From: an uncultured Sphingomonas sp.
GTDB lineage: Bacteria; Pseudomonadota; Alphaproteobacteria; Sphingomonadales; Sphingomonadaceae
Direction of reading: 5' to 3'
Assembly: GCF_913774285.1 (NCBI RefSeq)
Contig: NZ_CAJYHX010000031.1
Location: forward strand, 94,229-158,228
DNA: 64,000 nucleotides
Every line of letters starts with the position of its first letter. The first letter of the stretch is position 1. The notes beneath the pieces are model-generated. The model saw only the letters and a program-made list of their open reading frames with translations, had not been told where the DNA came from and did no database searches. Of this stretch, positions 16,669 to 24,862 are shown in pieces. Both the position numbers and the translations under genes were made by a program.

Positions 16669-17978
16669 TGGACATGGCGACTTCCACCCAGGCGACGCTC
16701 GGCGCCCGCATCACCGGCCTGCGCACGATCGACCTGCGCTTCCCGACCAGCGCCTCGCTCGACGGCTCCGACGCGATGAACCCGGACCCCGATTATTCGG
16801 CGGCCTATGTCATCCTGGAAACCGACGTGCCGGGCCTCGAAGGCCATGGCCTCACCTTCACCATCGGCCGCGGCAACGACATCTGCGTCGCCGCGATCGA
16901 GGCGATGCGCCACCTGGTGATCGGCCTCGACCTCGCCTGGATCGCCGAGGAGCCCGCGCGGATGTGGCGGCACCTGACCGGCGACAGCCAGCTGCGCTGG
17001 ATCGGCCCGGACAAGGGCGCGATGCACCTCGCCACCGGCGCGGTGGTCAATGCGATCTGGGACCTCTGGGCCAAGGCCGAGGGCAAGCCGGTGTGGAAGC
17101 TCGTCGCGGACATGACGCCCGAGCAGCTCGTCCGCGCGATCGACTTCCGCTACCTCACCGATGCGATCACGCCCGAACAGGCGCTCGCCCTGCTCGCCGA
17201 GCGCGCCGCCGGCAAGGCCGAGCGCGTCGCCACGCTCGAGGCAAACGGCTATCCCTGCTACACCACGTCGGCCGGTTGGTTGGGCTATCCCGACGAGAAA
17301 TTGCGCCGCCTCGCGCAGGAAGCGGTCGATGCCGGCTTCCACCATATCAAGCTCAAGGTCGGCCGCGACCTGGAGGACGATATCCGCCGCGTCCGCATCG
17401 CCCGCGAAGTGCTCGGGCCGGATCGCAAGCTGATGATCGACGCCAATCAGGTCTGGGAAGTCGGCCAGGCGATCGAGTGGGTCAACGCTCTCGCCTTCGC
17501 CAAGCCCTGGTTCATCGAGGAGCCGACCAGCCCCGACGACGTGCTCGGCCACAAGGCGATCCGCGACGGCATCGGCCAGGTACAGGTCGCGACCGGCGAG
17601 ATGTGCCAGAACCGCATCCTGTTCAAGCAGTTCATGGCGGTGGGCGCGGTGGACGTGATCCAGCTCGACGCCTGCCGGATCGGCGGGGTGAACGAGGCGC
17701 TGGCGGTGCTGCTGCTCGCCGCCCGCTACGGCCTGCCGGTATGCCCGCATGCCGGCGGCGTGGGGCTGTGCGAATACGTCCAGCACTTGTCGATGATCGA
17801 CTATCTGTGCTTTGCCGGCACCATGGACGGCAGGGTCATCGAATATGTGGATCATCTCCATGAACATTTCCTGGAGCCCTGCGTGATCCGCGACGCGGCG
17901 TACATGCCGCCGCAGCGCCCCGGCTATTCGATCGAGATGAAGCCCGAGACGCTCGTCCAATATCGGTTCGGCGCATGA
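16668..17978 (+). CDS. L-fuconate dehydratase (enolase superfamily)
   Basis: A 436-aa enolase-superfamily acid sugar dehydratase, converting L-fuconate to 2-keto-3-deoxy-L-fuconate. Visible motifs are HIKLKVGRD (the KxK-type catalytic Lys), metal ligands in MIDANQVWEVGQA, FIEEPTSPDD and VATGEMCQNR, and the general acid/base His in CPHAGGVGLCEYVQH. The N-terminal IDLRFPTSASLDGSDAMNPD is a hallmark of this dehydratase rather than of other superfamily members. Start ATG 16668 overlaps the previous stop by one base; the next gene overlaps at ATGA. Confidence 0.93.
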   Translation: MDMATSTQATLGARITGLRTIDLRFPTSASLDGSDAMNPDPDYSAAYVILETDVPGLEGHGLTFTIGRGNDICVAAIEAMRHLVIGLDLAWIAEEPARMWRHLTGDSQLRWIGPDKGAMHLATGAVVNAIWDLWAKAEGKPVWKLVADMTPEQLVRAIDFRYLTDAITPEQALALLAERAAGKAERVATLEANGYPCYTTSAGWLGYPDEKLRRLAQEAVDAGFHHIKLKVGRDLEDDIRRVRIAREVLGPDRKLMIDANQVWEVGQAIEWVNALAFAKPWFIEEPTSPDDVLGHKAIRDGIGQVQVATGEMCQNRILFKQFMAVGAVDVIQLDACRIGGVNEALAVLLLAARYGLPVCPHAGGVGLCEYVQHLSMIDYLCFAGTMDGRVIEYVDHLHEHFLEPCVIRDAAYMPPQRPGYSIEMKPETLVQYRFGA

Positions 17979-18742
17979 ACCTGGGGCTCGCCGGCAAGGT
18001 CGTTATCGTCACCGGCGGCTCGTCGGGGATCGGTGCCGCGATCGTGGCGGGACTGGCGCGCGAAGGCGCGGTCCCCGCCATCGTCTCGCGCGAACCGCCC
18101 CGGCCCGAGCTGGTCGCGCAGCTCGGCGAGGACTGGCTGTTCCACCCCTGCGAGCTCGCCGAGGACGATGCCGTGGTCGCCGCGGTCGACGCGGTGGCGG
18201 CGCGCTTCGGGCGGATCGACGGGCTGGTCAACAATGCCGGGCTCAACGACAATCTCGGCTTCGAGGCGACCCCGGCGCAGTTCCGCGCCTCGCTCGACAT
18301 CAACCTCGTCCACTATTTCGGCATGGCGCGCGCGGCCCTCCCGCACCTCAAGTCGGCGCAGGGCGCGATCGTCAATATCGGCTCGAAGACCTCGATCACC
18401 GGGCAGGGCCACACCAGCGCCTATGCCGCCGCCAAGGGCGCGGTGCTGGCGCTGACCCGCGAATGGGCGGTGGCGCTGCGCGGCGACGGCATCCGCGTCA
18501 ATGCGATCGTGCCCGCCGAGGTCGAGACCCCGGCCTATGCCGAATGGCTGAAGAGCTTCGACGACCCCGCCGCAAGGCGCGCGGAGATCGAGCGCCGCGT
18601 GCCCTTCGGCCACCGCTTCACCACGCCCGAAGAGATCGCCGACACCGCGCTGTTCCTGCTTTCCGGGCGGGCCAGCCACACCACCGGCCAGTGGCTGTTC
18701 GTCGACGGCGGCTACACGCATCTGGACCGCGCCATCGAATGA
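17975..18742 (+). CDS. SDR dehydrogenase, probable L-fucose dehydrogenase
   Basis: A 255-aa short-chain dehydrogenase with TGGSSGIGAA at the cofactor site, NNAGLND, catalytic S in NIGSKTSITGQGH and YAAAKG, and a C-terminus GQWLFVDGGYTHLDRA. The order fuconate dehydratase - SDR - FucP matches known fucose clusters in which this SDR oxidises L-fucose to L-fuconolactone. The ATG at 17975 overlaps the dehydratase stop (ATGA), so the three enzymes are translationally coupled. Sequence alone does not fix the sugar; the neighbouring permease supports L-fucose. Confidence 0.82.
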   Translation: MNLGLAGKVVIVTGGSSGIGAAIVAGLAREGAVPAIVSREPPRPELVAQLGEDWLFHPCELAEDDAVVAAVDAVAARFGRIDGLVNNAGLNDNLGFEATPAQFRASLDINLVHYFGMARAALPHLKSAQGAIVNIGSKTSITGQGHTSAYAAAKGAVLALTREWAVALRGDGIRVNAIVPAEVETPAYAEWLKSFDDPAARRAEIERRVPFGHRFTTPEEIADTALFLLSGRASHTTGQWLFVDGGYTHLDRAIE

Positions 18743-18776
18743 CCCCAACAGGGGCGTCGCACCAAGGAGAGGACAC

Positions 18777-20057
18777 ATGGCCAGCAAGGCCGGACGCTAC
18801 ACCCCCGCCATCATCCTGACGGTCTCGCTGTTCTTCCTGTGGGGAATGGCGAACAACCTCAACGACATCCTGATCGCGCATTTCCGCCGCGCCTTCACGC
18901 TGAGCGATTTCGAGACCAGCTTCGTCCAGCAGGCCTTCTACATGGGCTATTTCCTGCTCGCGACGCCGGCGGCGATGCTCGCGCGGCGGCGGGGCTACAA
19001 GGCCGCGATCGTGACGGGACTCACCCTTTACGCGATCGGCGCGTTGCTCTTCTATCCGGCGACGCATTTCGGCGAATATCGCTGGTTCCTCGCCGCGCTG
19101 TTCGTGATCGCCTGCGGCCTGGCCTTTCTCGAAACTTCGGCCAGCCCGCTGATCGCCGAGCTCGGCAGCCCCGAAGGCGCCGCGCGCCGGCTCAACTTCG
19201 CCCAGGCGGCCAATCCGCTCGGCACGATCTTCGGCGTGCTGGTCGGCAAATATTTCATCCTCTCCAGCTTCGCGCAGGACGATCACGCGCTCGCCTCGAT
19301 GTCCGCCGCCGAGCGGACCGCGACGCTGCGCGGCGAGCTCGCCTCGGTGCAGACGCCCTATCTGGTGATCGGACTGGTGGTGCTCGCCTTCGCGATCGCC
19401 GCCGCGCTGATCGCTTTCCCGGACAACCGCCGCGACGGCGACGCGCCCGCGGTGCCGACGGGCAAGGCGCTCGGCACCGTGCTGCGCAACCGGACGCTGC
19501 TGTTCGCGGTGGTGGCGCAGTTCTTCTATGTCGGCGCGCAGGTGGGGCTGTGGAGCTACACGATCCGCTACGCCCAGGTGAACCTGCCCGGCCTCACCGA
19601 GCAGGGCGCTGCCGACTATCTCTTCGCCAGCCTGGTGCTGTTCGGCGTGGGCCGTTTCGTCGGCGCGGCGATGCTCGGCAAGGTCTCGGCGCCGCAGCTG
19701 CTGGTGGTGTTCGCCGGGCTCTCGGCGGCGCTGGCGGCAGTGGCGGTGTTCGTCGGCGGGACGACCGGGCTCTATGCGCTGGTCGCGGCGAGCTTCTTCA
19801 TGTCGATCCAGTTCCCGACGATCTTCGCGATCGGCATCGGCGGTCTGGGCCCGCTCAAGCAGATTGGCGCCTCGCTGATCGTGATGGCGATCATCGGCGG
19901 CGCGGTGCTGACCGCGGCGATGGGGCATGTGTCCGACCTCGCGGGGATCAACCTCGCGCTGCTGGTACCGGCGGTGGCGTTCCTGGTGGTGCTGGGCTTT
20001 GGCGTGCGCGCGACGGGGGCGGCGGGGGATGTGGCACTGGCGCCGGCGGGGCATTGA
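18777..20057 (+). CDS. fucP: L-fucose:H+ symporter, MFS
   Basis: A 426-aa major facilitator permease of the FucP family with 12 predicted membrane segments. It starts YTPAIILTVSLFFLWGMANN, followed by LNDILIAHFRRAF, the typical FucP first helix and loop. Further family blocks are FVQQAFYMGYFLLATPA, SASPLIAELG, RRLNFAQAANPLG and SIQFPTIFAIGIGGLG. It brings L-fucose in with a proton for the dehydrogenase encoded just upstream. aaggagagg precedes the ATG. A long hairpin follows the gene. Confidence 0.92.
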   Translation: MASKAGRYTPAIILTVSLFFLWGMANNLNDILIAHFRRAFTLSDFETSFVQQAFYMGYFLLATPAAMLARRRGYKAAIVTGLTLYAIGALLFYPATHFGEYRWFLAALFVIACGLAFLETSASPLIAELGSPEGAARRLNFAQAANPLGTIFGVLVGKYFILSSFAQDDHALASMSAAERTATLRGELASVQTPYLVIGLVVLAFAIAAALIAFPDNRRDGDAPAVPTGKALGTVLRNRTLLFAVVAQFFYVGAQVGLWSYTIRYAQVNLPGLTEQGAADYLFASLVLFGVGRFVGAAMLGKVSAPQLLVVFAGLSAALAAVAVFVGGTTGLYALVAASFFMSIQFPTIFAIGIGGLGPLKQIGASLIVMAIIGGAVLTAAMGHVSDLAGINLALLVPAVAFLVVLGFGVRATGAAGDVALAPAGH

Positions 20058-20063
20058 AGCGCT

Positions 20064-20097
20064 CTTAAGCCCCTCCCCCTGAGGGAAGGGGCTTAAG
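20064..20097. terminator. Bidirectional terminator between fucP and lutC
   Basis: A 15-bp stem with one mismatch: cttaagcccctcccc (20064-20078) pairs with gggaaggggcttaag, with a short loop between. It lies between convergent genes and may end both transcripts; the flanking T/A runs are short. Confidence 0.75.
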
Positions 20098-20104
20098 AAG
20101 AAGA

Positions 20105-20722
20105 TCAGCCGACCAGTACCACATGCAGGAACCGCGGGCCGTGCGCGCCCCGCACGTACGTGCCTTCGATGTCGGTCGTGCCGCTGACGCCCGTTACCCA
20201 GTAGTGTGCGCGCGGCACTGCCCCGCCCGGCGCCGCATCCTCCAGCCAGCGAACCAGGCCGGCGACTTCCAGCACGACGATGTGCCGCAGCGCCAGGAAG
20301 TTGGGCAGCATCGGTGCTTCCGGCGAGGTCTCGAACACCAGCGAGCCCGTTTCCGCCACCCCGGCGCGGGCGAAGGCGAGCACCGTGCCGTCGTCGGCCG
20401 GGCAGTCTGCCAGCCCCGTCAGCCCCGACCAATCGAGCCCGTCCACTCGCGCATCGGGCGGCAGCCACAGCGCCGGTGTCGCCCCCTCGGCCGCAAGATA
20501 CTCCGCCACCGCCTCCGGCAAGTCTGCCAGAGACCCGATCCGCGCGTGCGTCGCCGCCACGCTCGGCAGCGCGAGCTGCGCCAGGAAACGCGCCACCAGA
20601 TCCTCCGGCCCCGCCGGCCGCTCACGTTCCTCGCCCGCGAGCAAACAGGCCGCCTCCGCCGCCAGCAGCGCTGGATCCCGCGCCGTCCCCAGCCGCGCCA
20701 GGATCGCGTCGCGTGCGCTCAT
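20105..20722 (-). CDS. lutC: Lactate utilization protein LutC
   Basis: A 205-aa LUD-domain protein, third component of the LutABC L-lactate oxidation complex. Features are FARAGVAETGSLVFETSPEA, PNFLALRHIVVLE and the C-terminal GVSGTTDIEGTYVRGAHGPR, the LUD signature. The ATG at 20722 overlaps the lutB stop (ATGA). It is the last gene of lutABC. Role follows from the Bacillus and Shewanella Lut systems. Confidence 0.93.
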   Translation of the reverse strand: MSARDAILARLGTARDPALLAAEAACLLAGEERERPAGPEDLVARFLAQLALPSVAATHARIGSLADLPEAVAEYLAAEGATPALWLPPDARVDGLDWSGLTGLADCPADDGTVLAFARAGVAETGSLVFETSPEAPMLPNFLALRHIVVLEVAGLVRWLEDAAPGGAVPRAHYWVTGVSGTTDIEGTYVRGAHGPRFLHVVLVG

Positions 20723-22110
20723 CGTTCGCCCTTTCGGTAGCGGTCCATGAAGCTCTCCGGCGCGGGTGCGGGGAAGTCGCGCCCGCCGGTCCAGCCGCCG
20801 GCCAGCGGCAGCTTCGCGATCCAGCCGCGCCCGGCCAGCCGCATCGCCCGGATCGCCCAGCGCACCCCCGTCCGGTACGCCCAAGGCCGCCGCGCCGCCC
20901 AGGCCCAGAGCCCCAGCCCTGAGCGCAGCGTCACCGGCTCCAGCCCCTCGCGCCAGCTCTTCTCGCGCCAGCCGCGCAGCAGCGTCGGCAGCGGGATCGC
21001 GACCGGGCACACCTCCTGGCACTTGCCGTTCATCGTGCACGCGTTCGGCAGGTCGCGGCTCGCCGCCAGCCCGTCGAGCGCCGGGGTCAGCACCGATCCC
21101 ATGGGCCCCGGATAGGTGCCGCCATAGGCATGGCCGCCGATCTGGCGGAACACCACGCAGTGGTTCATGCACGCGCCGCAGCGGATGCAGCGGAGCATCT
21201 CCGCCAGCCCGTCGCCCCGCATCGCGCTGCGGCCATTGTCGACCAGCACGATGTGCATCTCCTCCGGCCCGTCGCGGTCCCCCGCCCGCTTCGGCCCGGC
21301 ATAGAAAGTGGTGTACTGGGTCAGCGCCGCGCCGGTCGCCGAGCGGGCGAGCAGCCGCAGCAGATGCACGGCATGGTCCATCGAGGGGACCAGCTTCTCG
21401 ATCCCCGCGGTCACGATATGCACGCGCGGCGGCACCAGCGAGAGCTCGGCATTGCCCTCGTTGGTGACGGTGCAGATCTGCCCCGAATCCGCGATCAGGA
21501 AATTGGCGCCCGAGATGCCGACATCGGCGCCCAGCATCTCGCCCCGTAGCTGTCGCCTTGCACTCGCCGCCATCGCGACGATGCTTTCCTCGACATGCGG
21601 TTCGCGGTGGCGGGCATGGAAGAGTTCGGAGACCTGCTCGCGCGTCTTGTGCATCGCCGGCCAGATGATGTGCGAGGGCCGCTCGCCAGCGAGCTGGATG
21701 ATGTGTTCGGCAAGATCGGTCTCGACCCGGCCGATGCCTGCTGCCTCCAGCGCATGCGGCAGGCCGATCTCCTCACCGAGCATCGACTTGGAGCGCGCGA
21801 CGCTCTTCGCCCCCGCCTTGCGGCAGATGTCCACGACGATCGCACAGGCCTCGTCGGCGGTGGCTGCCCAATGGACCGTCGCGCCCGAAGCGGTCGCCGC
21901 CGCCTCGAACTGGAGGAGATAGGCCCCGAGATTGGCGATCACATGGTCCTTGATCGCCGCCGCCCGCTCGCGCGCCGCGCCGAAGCTGGGCCAGGCGCCG
22001 ATCGCCGCGCCCCGCTTGGCCTCAGCGGTGCCGGCGGTACGCTCGACTGCGATCTTGAGCTGGCGGTCGGCGAGCGCGGCATCGACGCGCGCGTCGAAGG
22101 CGCGGCTCAT
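20719..22110 (-). CDS. lutB: Iron-sulfur lactate utilization protein LutB
   Basis: A 463-aa protein with an N-terminal LUD domain (KSVARSKSMLGEEIGLPHAL, then ADVGISGANFLIADSGQIC) and a ferredoxin-like part with two cluster motifs, CIRCGACMNHC and CTMNGKCQEVCP. Together with LutA and LutC it oxidises L-lactate to pyruvate and passes electrons to the respiratory chain. Overlaps link it to lutA (22107-22110) and lutC. Full family length. Confidence 0.95.
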   Translation of the reverse strand: MSRAFDARVDAALADRQLKIAVERTAGTAEAKRGAAIGAWPSFGAARERAAAIKDHVIANLGAYLLQFEAAATASGATVHWAATADEACAIVVDICRKAGAKSVARSKSMLGEEIGLPHALEAAGIGRVETDLAEHIIQLAGERPSHIIWPAMHKTREQVSELFHARHREPHVEESIVAMAASARRQLRGEMLGADVGISGANFLIADSGQICTVTNEGNAELSLVPPRVHIVTAGIEKLVPSMDHAVHLLRLLARSATGAALTQYTTFYAGPKRAGDRDGPEEMHIVLVDNGRSAMRGDGLAEMLRCIRCGACMNHCVVFRQIGGHAYGGTYPGPMGSVLTPALDGLAASRDLPNACTMNGKCQEVCPVAIPLPTLLRGWREKSWREGLEPVTLRSGLGLWAWAARRPWAYRTGVRWAIRAMRLAGRGWIAKLPLAGGWTGGRDFPAPAPESFMDRYRKGER

Positions 22111-22874
22111 TGCGCTTCGCCGATCGCCGGGCCGTCGGCCATGCCGGCCAGCACCTCGATGGTGTGGAAGGCGCGGACGTCCGACCCGCGCCGGTGCAGC
22201 TTGCCCGCCAGGTTCATCAGGCAGCCGAGGTCACCAGCCAGCAGCAGCCCCGCGCCCGTAGCCTCCACCGCCGTGGCCTTCTCGTCGGCGATCGCATTGG
22301 AGATGGCCGGATATTTCACGCAGAAGGTGCCGCCGAAGCCACAGCAGGTCTCCTCGCCGGCAAGCGGCACGAGGTCCAGCCCGTCGACCGCGCCGAGCAG
22401 CCGCCGCGGCTGCGCCTTGATGCCCAGCTCGCGCAGGCCCGAGCAGCTGTCGTGATAGGTCGCGGTCGCCGGCAGCGTCACGCCCTCGGGCCGCCAGCCG
22501 CGCGCGTCGAGCCAGGTGAGGATCTCCCAGGTCTTGGCCGCCACCGCTTCGGCCCGCGCCGCCCATGCGGGATCGTCGGCAAGCAGTTCGGGATAGTGGC
22601 AGCGGATCGTCCCCGCGCAGCTGCCCGAGGGGACGACGATCGCCTCGTACGGTTCCAGCATCGCGACGTTACGCCGCGCGAAATCGGTCGCCGTCGCGCG
22701 GTCGCCTGAGTTGAGCGCCGGCTGGCCGCAACAGGTCTGCGCCTCCGGCACCACTACCTCGCACCCGGCATCGGCCAGCGCCCGCAACGCCGCGAAGCCC
22801 ACCCGGGGCCGCATCGCATCGACCAGGCAGGTGACGAACAGCGCGACGCGAGATGGCGGGGAACTCATATCCAT
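22107..22874 (-). CDS. lutA: Lactate utilization protein LutA
   Basis: A 255-aa protein with two CCG domains (EAQTCCGQPALNSGD, and EETCCGFGGTFCVKYP) that bind heterodisulfide-reductase-like clusters. I took the ATG at 22874, preceded by gaaaggg; ATGs at 22889 and 22868 are alternatives. It is the first gene of lutABC. Its place opposite the fucose operon is meaningful, because the last fucose step yields L-lactate. Confidence 0.93.
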   Translation of the reverse strand: MDMSSPPSRVALFVTCLVDAMRPRVGFAALRALADAGCEVVVPEAQTCCGQPALNSGDRATATDFARRNVAMLEPYEAIVVPSGSCAGTIRCHYPELLADDPAWAARAEAVAAKTWEILTWLDARGWRPEGVTLPATATYHDSCSGLRELGIKAQPRRLLGAVDGLDLVPLAGEETCCGFGGTFCVKYPAISNAIADEKATAVEATGAGLLLAGDLGCLMNLAGKLHRRGSDVRAFHTIEVLAGMADGPAIGEAQ

Positions 22875-22918
22875 GCGGCCCTTTCGCATATCGGCACCTG
22901 TGCTTCCACAGGAACGGG

Positions 22919-23551
22919 CTAGCCCGCCGCGGCTTCGGCCTGCATCGCGGCCACTTCGTGTCGGATCATCTTGAGTACCAGCGCGGCGGCGCGGTCGGTA
23001 TCCTCGGCGGGACTGAGGAAGCGATGCTGCATCAGTCCCAGCGCCGTCGCGGTGATCAGGTCGGTCAGCGCACAGCGCCGCTCGGCAAAGGCGTCGCCCG
23101 GAATCAGCGCGGTCAGCGCCGCGAGCATGGTGCCGCGCACGTCCTCACGCGTTTCCTCGAAGATCGCGGCAATGCGTCCATTGCGCGCCGACTCGGCGAC
23201 GATCTCGGCGAACAGCGGATCGGATTCGTCGGGTTCGGGGCGGATGAAGTCGCCCAGCCAGTTCCATACGAACTCCGGATCGCCGCTCTTGATTCCCGCG
23301 CACAGCGACTCGGGCGCGAGGAAATCCATGCAGTCGGCTTGCACAATTTGCGCGACAATCGCCTCCTTGGAGGAAAAATCGCGATAAATTTGACCGACCG
23401 CAATGCCCGATTCCTTGGCAATCTGGGCCACGCCGGTTGCGTGAAAACCGTTCGCAATGAACAACCTGCGCGCGGCGGACACGATTTTTTCGCGCCGCAA
23501 CAGGGCCTTATCGCGGTGGGGAACTCCGCCTTCTTCCGTGGTTTCTGCCAT
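22919..23551 (-). CDS. TetR/AcrR-family repressor of the RND efflux operon
   Basis: A 210-aa regulator. The N-terminal helix-turn-helix is REKIVSAARRLFIANGFHAT, then GVAQIAKESGIAVGQIYRDF and SSKEAI. The remainder is a helical ligand domain. It is divergent from the three-gene RND operon, with a near-perfect palindrome between them, the usual arrangement for local control. It probably represses both itself and the pump; the ligand is unknown. Confidence 0.92.
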   Translation of the reverse strand: MAETTEEGGVPHRDKALLRREKIVSAARRLFIANGFHATGVAQIAKESGIAVGQIYRDFSSKEAIVAQIVQADCMDFLAPESLCAGIKSGDPEFVWNWLGDFIRPEPDESDPLFAEIVAESARNGRIAAIFEETREDVRGTMLAALTALIPGDAFAERRCALTDLITATALGLMQHRFLSPAEDTDRAAALVLKMIRHEVAAMQAEAAAG

Positions 23552-23606
23552 CGGGCGTCCCTATAAAACCATCTTGACCGAGTCACTCGCTTCGCAGTAG
23601 CGGCGA

Positions 23607-23630
23607 ATGTGAGCGAACGTTCACTCACAT
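23607..23630. promoter_or_regulatory. Probable TetR-type operator upstream of the RND operon
   Basis: GTGAGCGAACGTTCACTCAC (23609-23628) is palindromic with a single unpaired position and can be extended by two pairs to 23607-23630. It lies 24 bases upstream of the adaptor-gene ATG and 56 bases upstream of the repressor ATG, where binding would block transcription. Confidence 0.75.
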
Positions 23631-23653
23631 ATATCACAACGGCAGGCATCCGC

Positions 23654-24856
23654 ATGACTTTTTTCCGTCACACCGCGCCGGCTCTCGCGCTTGTCCTCGC
23701 CGCCTGTGGCGGTCAGTCCCAGCAGCAGGGTGCCGGGGCCTCCGGCGCCGCCGGCGGCCAGCAGGCGGCGCCGCCGCCGGTCTCCTATGTCGTCGTCCAG
23801 CAGCAGGCGGTGCCGCTCACCAGCGAACTGCCCGGCCGGCTGAGCCCCTATGAGAGCTCGGACGTGCGGCCGCAGGTCAACGGCCTGATCCTGGAGCGGC
23901 TGTTCACCGAAGGCGACATGGTGCGCCAAGGCCAGCCGCTCTACCGGATCGATCCGGCGCCCTACCGCGCCGCCGTCGCCAGCGCCCGCGCCGCGCTGAC
24001 CCGCTCGCAGGCCGCGATCGCGTCGAGCGAGGCGCTCGCGCGTCGCTATGGCGAACTGGTCAAGATCAACGCGATCTCGAAGCAGGAATATGAGAATGCG
24101 GTGACCAGCGCCGCCCAGGCCCGCGCCGATGTCGCCGCGCAGAAAGCCGCGCTCGCCACCGCCGAGATCGACCTTGCCCGCACCACGATCCGCGCGCCGA
24201 TCAGCGGCAAGATCGGTCGGTCGCTCTACACCACCGGCGCGCTGGTCTCGGCATCGCAGACCAATGCGCTGACCACGATCCAGCGGCTCGACCCGATCTA
24301 TGTCGACATCCAGCAGTCGAGCGCCGACATCCTCAAGCTGCGCCAGTCGATCATGGCGGGCCAGGTCGCGCGCGACGGCAACGCCAAGGTCGCGCTGACG
24401 CTGGAGGACGGCACCAACTACGGCCCGCAGGGCACGATGCGCTTCGCCGACGTGACCGTCGACGAGACCACCGGCAGCCAGGTGATCCGCGCGCTGTTCC
24501 CCAACCCCAACGGGTTGCTGCTGCCGGGCATGTTTGTCCGCGCCCGCCTTGTCGAGGGCACCCAGCAGAACGCGATGCTGGTGCCGCAGCGCGCCGTCAG
24601 CCGCGACGAGCGCGGCAACCCGACGGTGCTGATCGTCGGCGCCGGCAACAAGATCGAGCCGCGCCCGATCCAGACCAGCCGGACCGCCGGCGACGCATGG
24701 ATCGTTACCGGCGGGCTCAAGCCGGGCGACAAGGTGATCGTCGAGGGCGCGATGATGCTGCGCCCGGGCATGCCGGTCACGCCGCAGCCCTGGAATCCGA
24801 ACGCCAAGCCCGCCCAGGGCCAGCCGGGTGCCGCCGCGCCTGCCCAAGGGAAGTAA
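23654..24856 (+). CDS. RND efflux periplasmic adaptor (AcrA/MexA type)
   Basis: A 400-aa membrane-fusion protein. The signal peptide ends in a lipobox (LALVLAACGG), so it is a lipoprotein. Family blocks are LPGRLSPYESSDVRPQVNG, then LILERLFTEGDMVRQGQPLY, a helical hairpin with VKINAISKQEYENAV, and TTIRAPISGKIGRSLYTTGA. It joins the inner-membrane pump to the outer-membrane channel. The permease gene starts 7 bases after the stop. The ATG at 23654 gives a proper signal peptide; a GTG upstream lies inside the operator. Confidence 0.94.
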   Translation: MTFFRHTAPALALVLAACGGQSQQQGAGASGAAGGQQAAPPPVSYVVVQQQAVPLTSELPGRLSPYESSDVRPQVNGLILERLFTEGDMVRQGQPLYRIDPAPYRAAVASARAALTRSQAAIASSEALARRYGELVKINAISKQEYENAVTSAAQARADVAAQKAALATAEIDLARTTIRAPISGKIGRSLYTTGALVSASQTNALTTIQRLDPIYVDIQQSSADILKLRQSIMAGQVARDGNAKVALTLEDGTNYGPQGTMRFADVTVDETTGSQVIRALFPNPNGLLLPGMFVRARLVEGTQQNAMLVPQRAVSRDERGNPTVLIVGAGNKIEPRPIQTSRTAGDAWIVTGGLKPGDKVIVEGAMMLRPGMPVTPQPWNPNAKPAQGQPGAAAPAQGK

Positions 24857-24862
24857 GCCCTT

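Noticed and set aside
18618..20468. A 616-codon minus-strand frame opposite fucP
   Set aside because: A shadow of fucP with low-complexity Arg/Glu/His composition; lutC is read in a different frame.
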